From Candidatus Kinetoplastibacterium crithidii (GTDB lineage Bacteria > Pseudomonadota > Gammaproteobacteria > Burkholderiales > Burkholderiaceae_B), in assembly GCA_027557655.1 (NCBI GenBank), contig CP064915.1, positions 558,001 to 622,000 on the forward strand: a DNA stretch of 64,000 bases, written 5' to 3'. Positions within the stretch are counted from its first letter, which is position 1. Each line of letters begins with the position of its first letter. The translations under genes were made by a program, and so were the position numbers. The notes under the pieces were generated by a model that worked only from the letters and a program-made list of their open reading frames with translations, was not told where the DNA came from and ran no database searches. This document shows positions 63,709 through 64,000 of the stretch, piece after piece.

Positions 63709-64000
63709 ATGAAAATGCATTTTATAAAGACTTATATTGGATTAGGTTCTAATCAAGGTGACAGTATCGAAAATATTAAAAATGCTATAGATTATATTTA
63801 TTCTGTTTTTCATAAAAATAATTGTAGAACATCTAAATTATATTCAACAACACCTGTAGATGCTGAAGGACCAAACTTTACTAATTCTGTAATGGAGATA
63901 TATTTGACTAACAGCCCAATAAATCTCCTTGATAAGCTACACAGAATAGAAAACAAATTTGGAAGGATAAGGCCGTATAAAAATGCCCCCAGAACACTTG
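63709..64000 (+). CDS. folK: 2-amino-4-hydroxy-6-hydroxymethyldihydropteridine pyrophosphokinase, 5' part only
   Basis: Folate-pathway enzyme (HPPK) transferring pyrophosphate to hydroxymethyldihydropterin. About 97 codons are present before the window ends. The start region reads TYIGLGSNQGDSIENIKNAI, the classic HPPK N-terminus; LYSTTPVDAEGPNFTNSVMEI and LHRIENKFGRIRPYKNAPRTL follow, with the conserved FGRxRxxxNxPRxxDxD beginning visible. Start may be the ATG at 63709 or the in-frame ATG at 63715. Same strand and 22 bases after pcnB. Confidence 0.94.
   Translation, partial: MKMHFIKTYIGLGSNQGDSIENIKNAIDYIYSVFHKNNCRTSKLYSTTPVDAEGPNFTNSVMEIYLTNSPINLLDKLHRIENKFGRIRPYKNAPRTL

Noticed and set aside
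1..64000. CRISPR arrays, insertion sequences, prophage or integron signatures
   Set aside because: No regularly spaced repeats, transposase, integrase or phage genes were seen; all genes fit conserved chromosomal clusters.

Overview
The window is a strongly A+T-rich, gene-dense bacterial chromosome segment holding about 52 protein genes and six tRNA genes. Gene content and order are betaproteobacterial, closest to Alcaligenaceae (Bordetella-like): rpsO-pnp-qor-tpiA-secG-tRNA-Leu, ilvB-ilvN-ilvC-pssA, ftsK-rarA-serS with trxB divergent, dnaJ-dnaK-grpE-hemH opposite nadK-recN-bamE-dapB, fis-purH-ruvCAB, minCDE, tsaE-amiC-mutL-miaA, and hda-HAD-pcnB-folK. The combination of low G+C, short spacers, intact housekeeping genes and neighbourhoods with single genes missing fits a reduced host-restricted symbiont. 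My best guess is a 'Candidatus Kinetoplastibacterium' (symbiont of trypanosomatids). That is inference from gene order and composition; no 16S gene is present to confirm it. There is no prophage, IS element, CRISPR array or secretion island.

Layout. 1-3600: 5' part of an outer-membrane porin, tRNA-Leu(GAG), secG, tpiA, a quinone oxidoreductase and tRNA-Ser(UGA), all on the minus strand, then tRNA-Leu(UAA) on the plus strand. 3.6-10.8 kb, minus strand: pnp and rpsO, pssA, and the branched-chain amino-acid operon ilvBNC behind a roughly 350-nt leader. 10.8-17.1 kb: yaaA, serS, rarA, ftsK, with tRNA-Ser(CGA). 17.1-21.1 kb: trxB, an Smr-domain protein, an EmrE-type SMR exporter, a convergent arginine/ornithine-type antiporter, and a DUF1841 protein. 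21.1-26.1 kb, minus strand: heat-shock genes dnaJ, dnaK, grpE, then hemH. 26.3-33.1 kb: nadK, recN, bamE, dapB, murB (minus), tRNA-Gly and tRNA-Cys, pyrD, a thioredoxin-like gene. 33.1-45.4 kb: rhlE (minus), then a plus-strand run of a small zinc-finger gene, galU, pepP, fis, purH, ruvC, ruvA, ruvB, glnS, minC, minD, minE. 45.5-53.9 kb: ettA (minus), a very small basic ORF, a double-length uvrA, and tcdA (minus). 54-64 kb: pdxH, a flavin reductase, tsaE, amiC, mutL, miaA, purM (minus), hda, a HAD hydrolase, pcnB and the start of folK.

How it fits together. The segment supplies replication control and division (hda, ftsK, min, amiC), repair (ruvABC, recN, rarA, mutL, uvrA), protein folding, tRNA maturation (tsaE, tcdA, miaA, pcnB), and products plausibly shared with a host: branched-chain amino acids, lysine/DAP, heme, PLP, purines, pyrimidines and folate. 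Several single-gene regulators or accessories usually found inside these clusters (hrcA, fur, lolA, dusB) are absent from their expected slots.

Most interesting signals: (1) miaA has no ATG, GTG or TTG upstream of its P-loop and appears to start at ATT behind a well-placed Shine-Dalgarno. (2) The rpsO leader has a hairpin whose CCTC loop is complementary to its own Shine-Dalgarno, a candidate S15 autoregulatory pseudoknot. (3) Terminator-like hairpins lie in the 5' regions of rhlE and ettA, the latter downstream of a 42-codon basic ORF. (4) The likely pnp terminator is a 17-bp perfect palindrome reaching into the 5' end of an opposing tRNA-Leu gene. (5) At three convergent junctions, palindromes contain or touch the stop codons of the genes.
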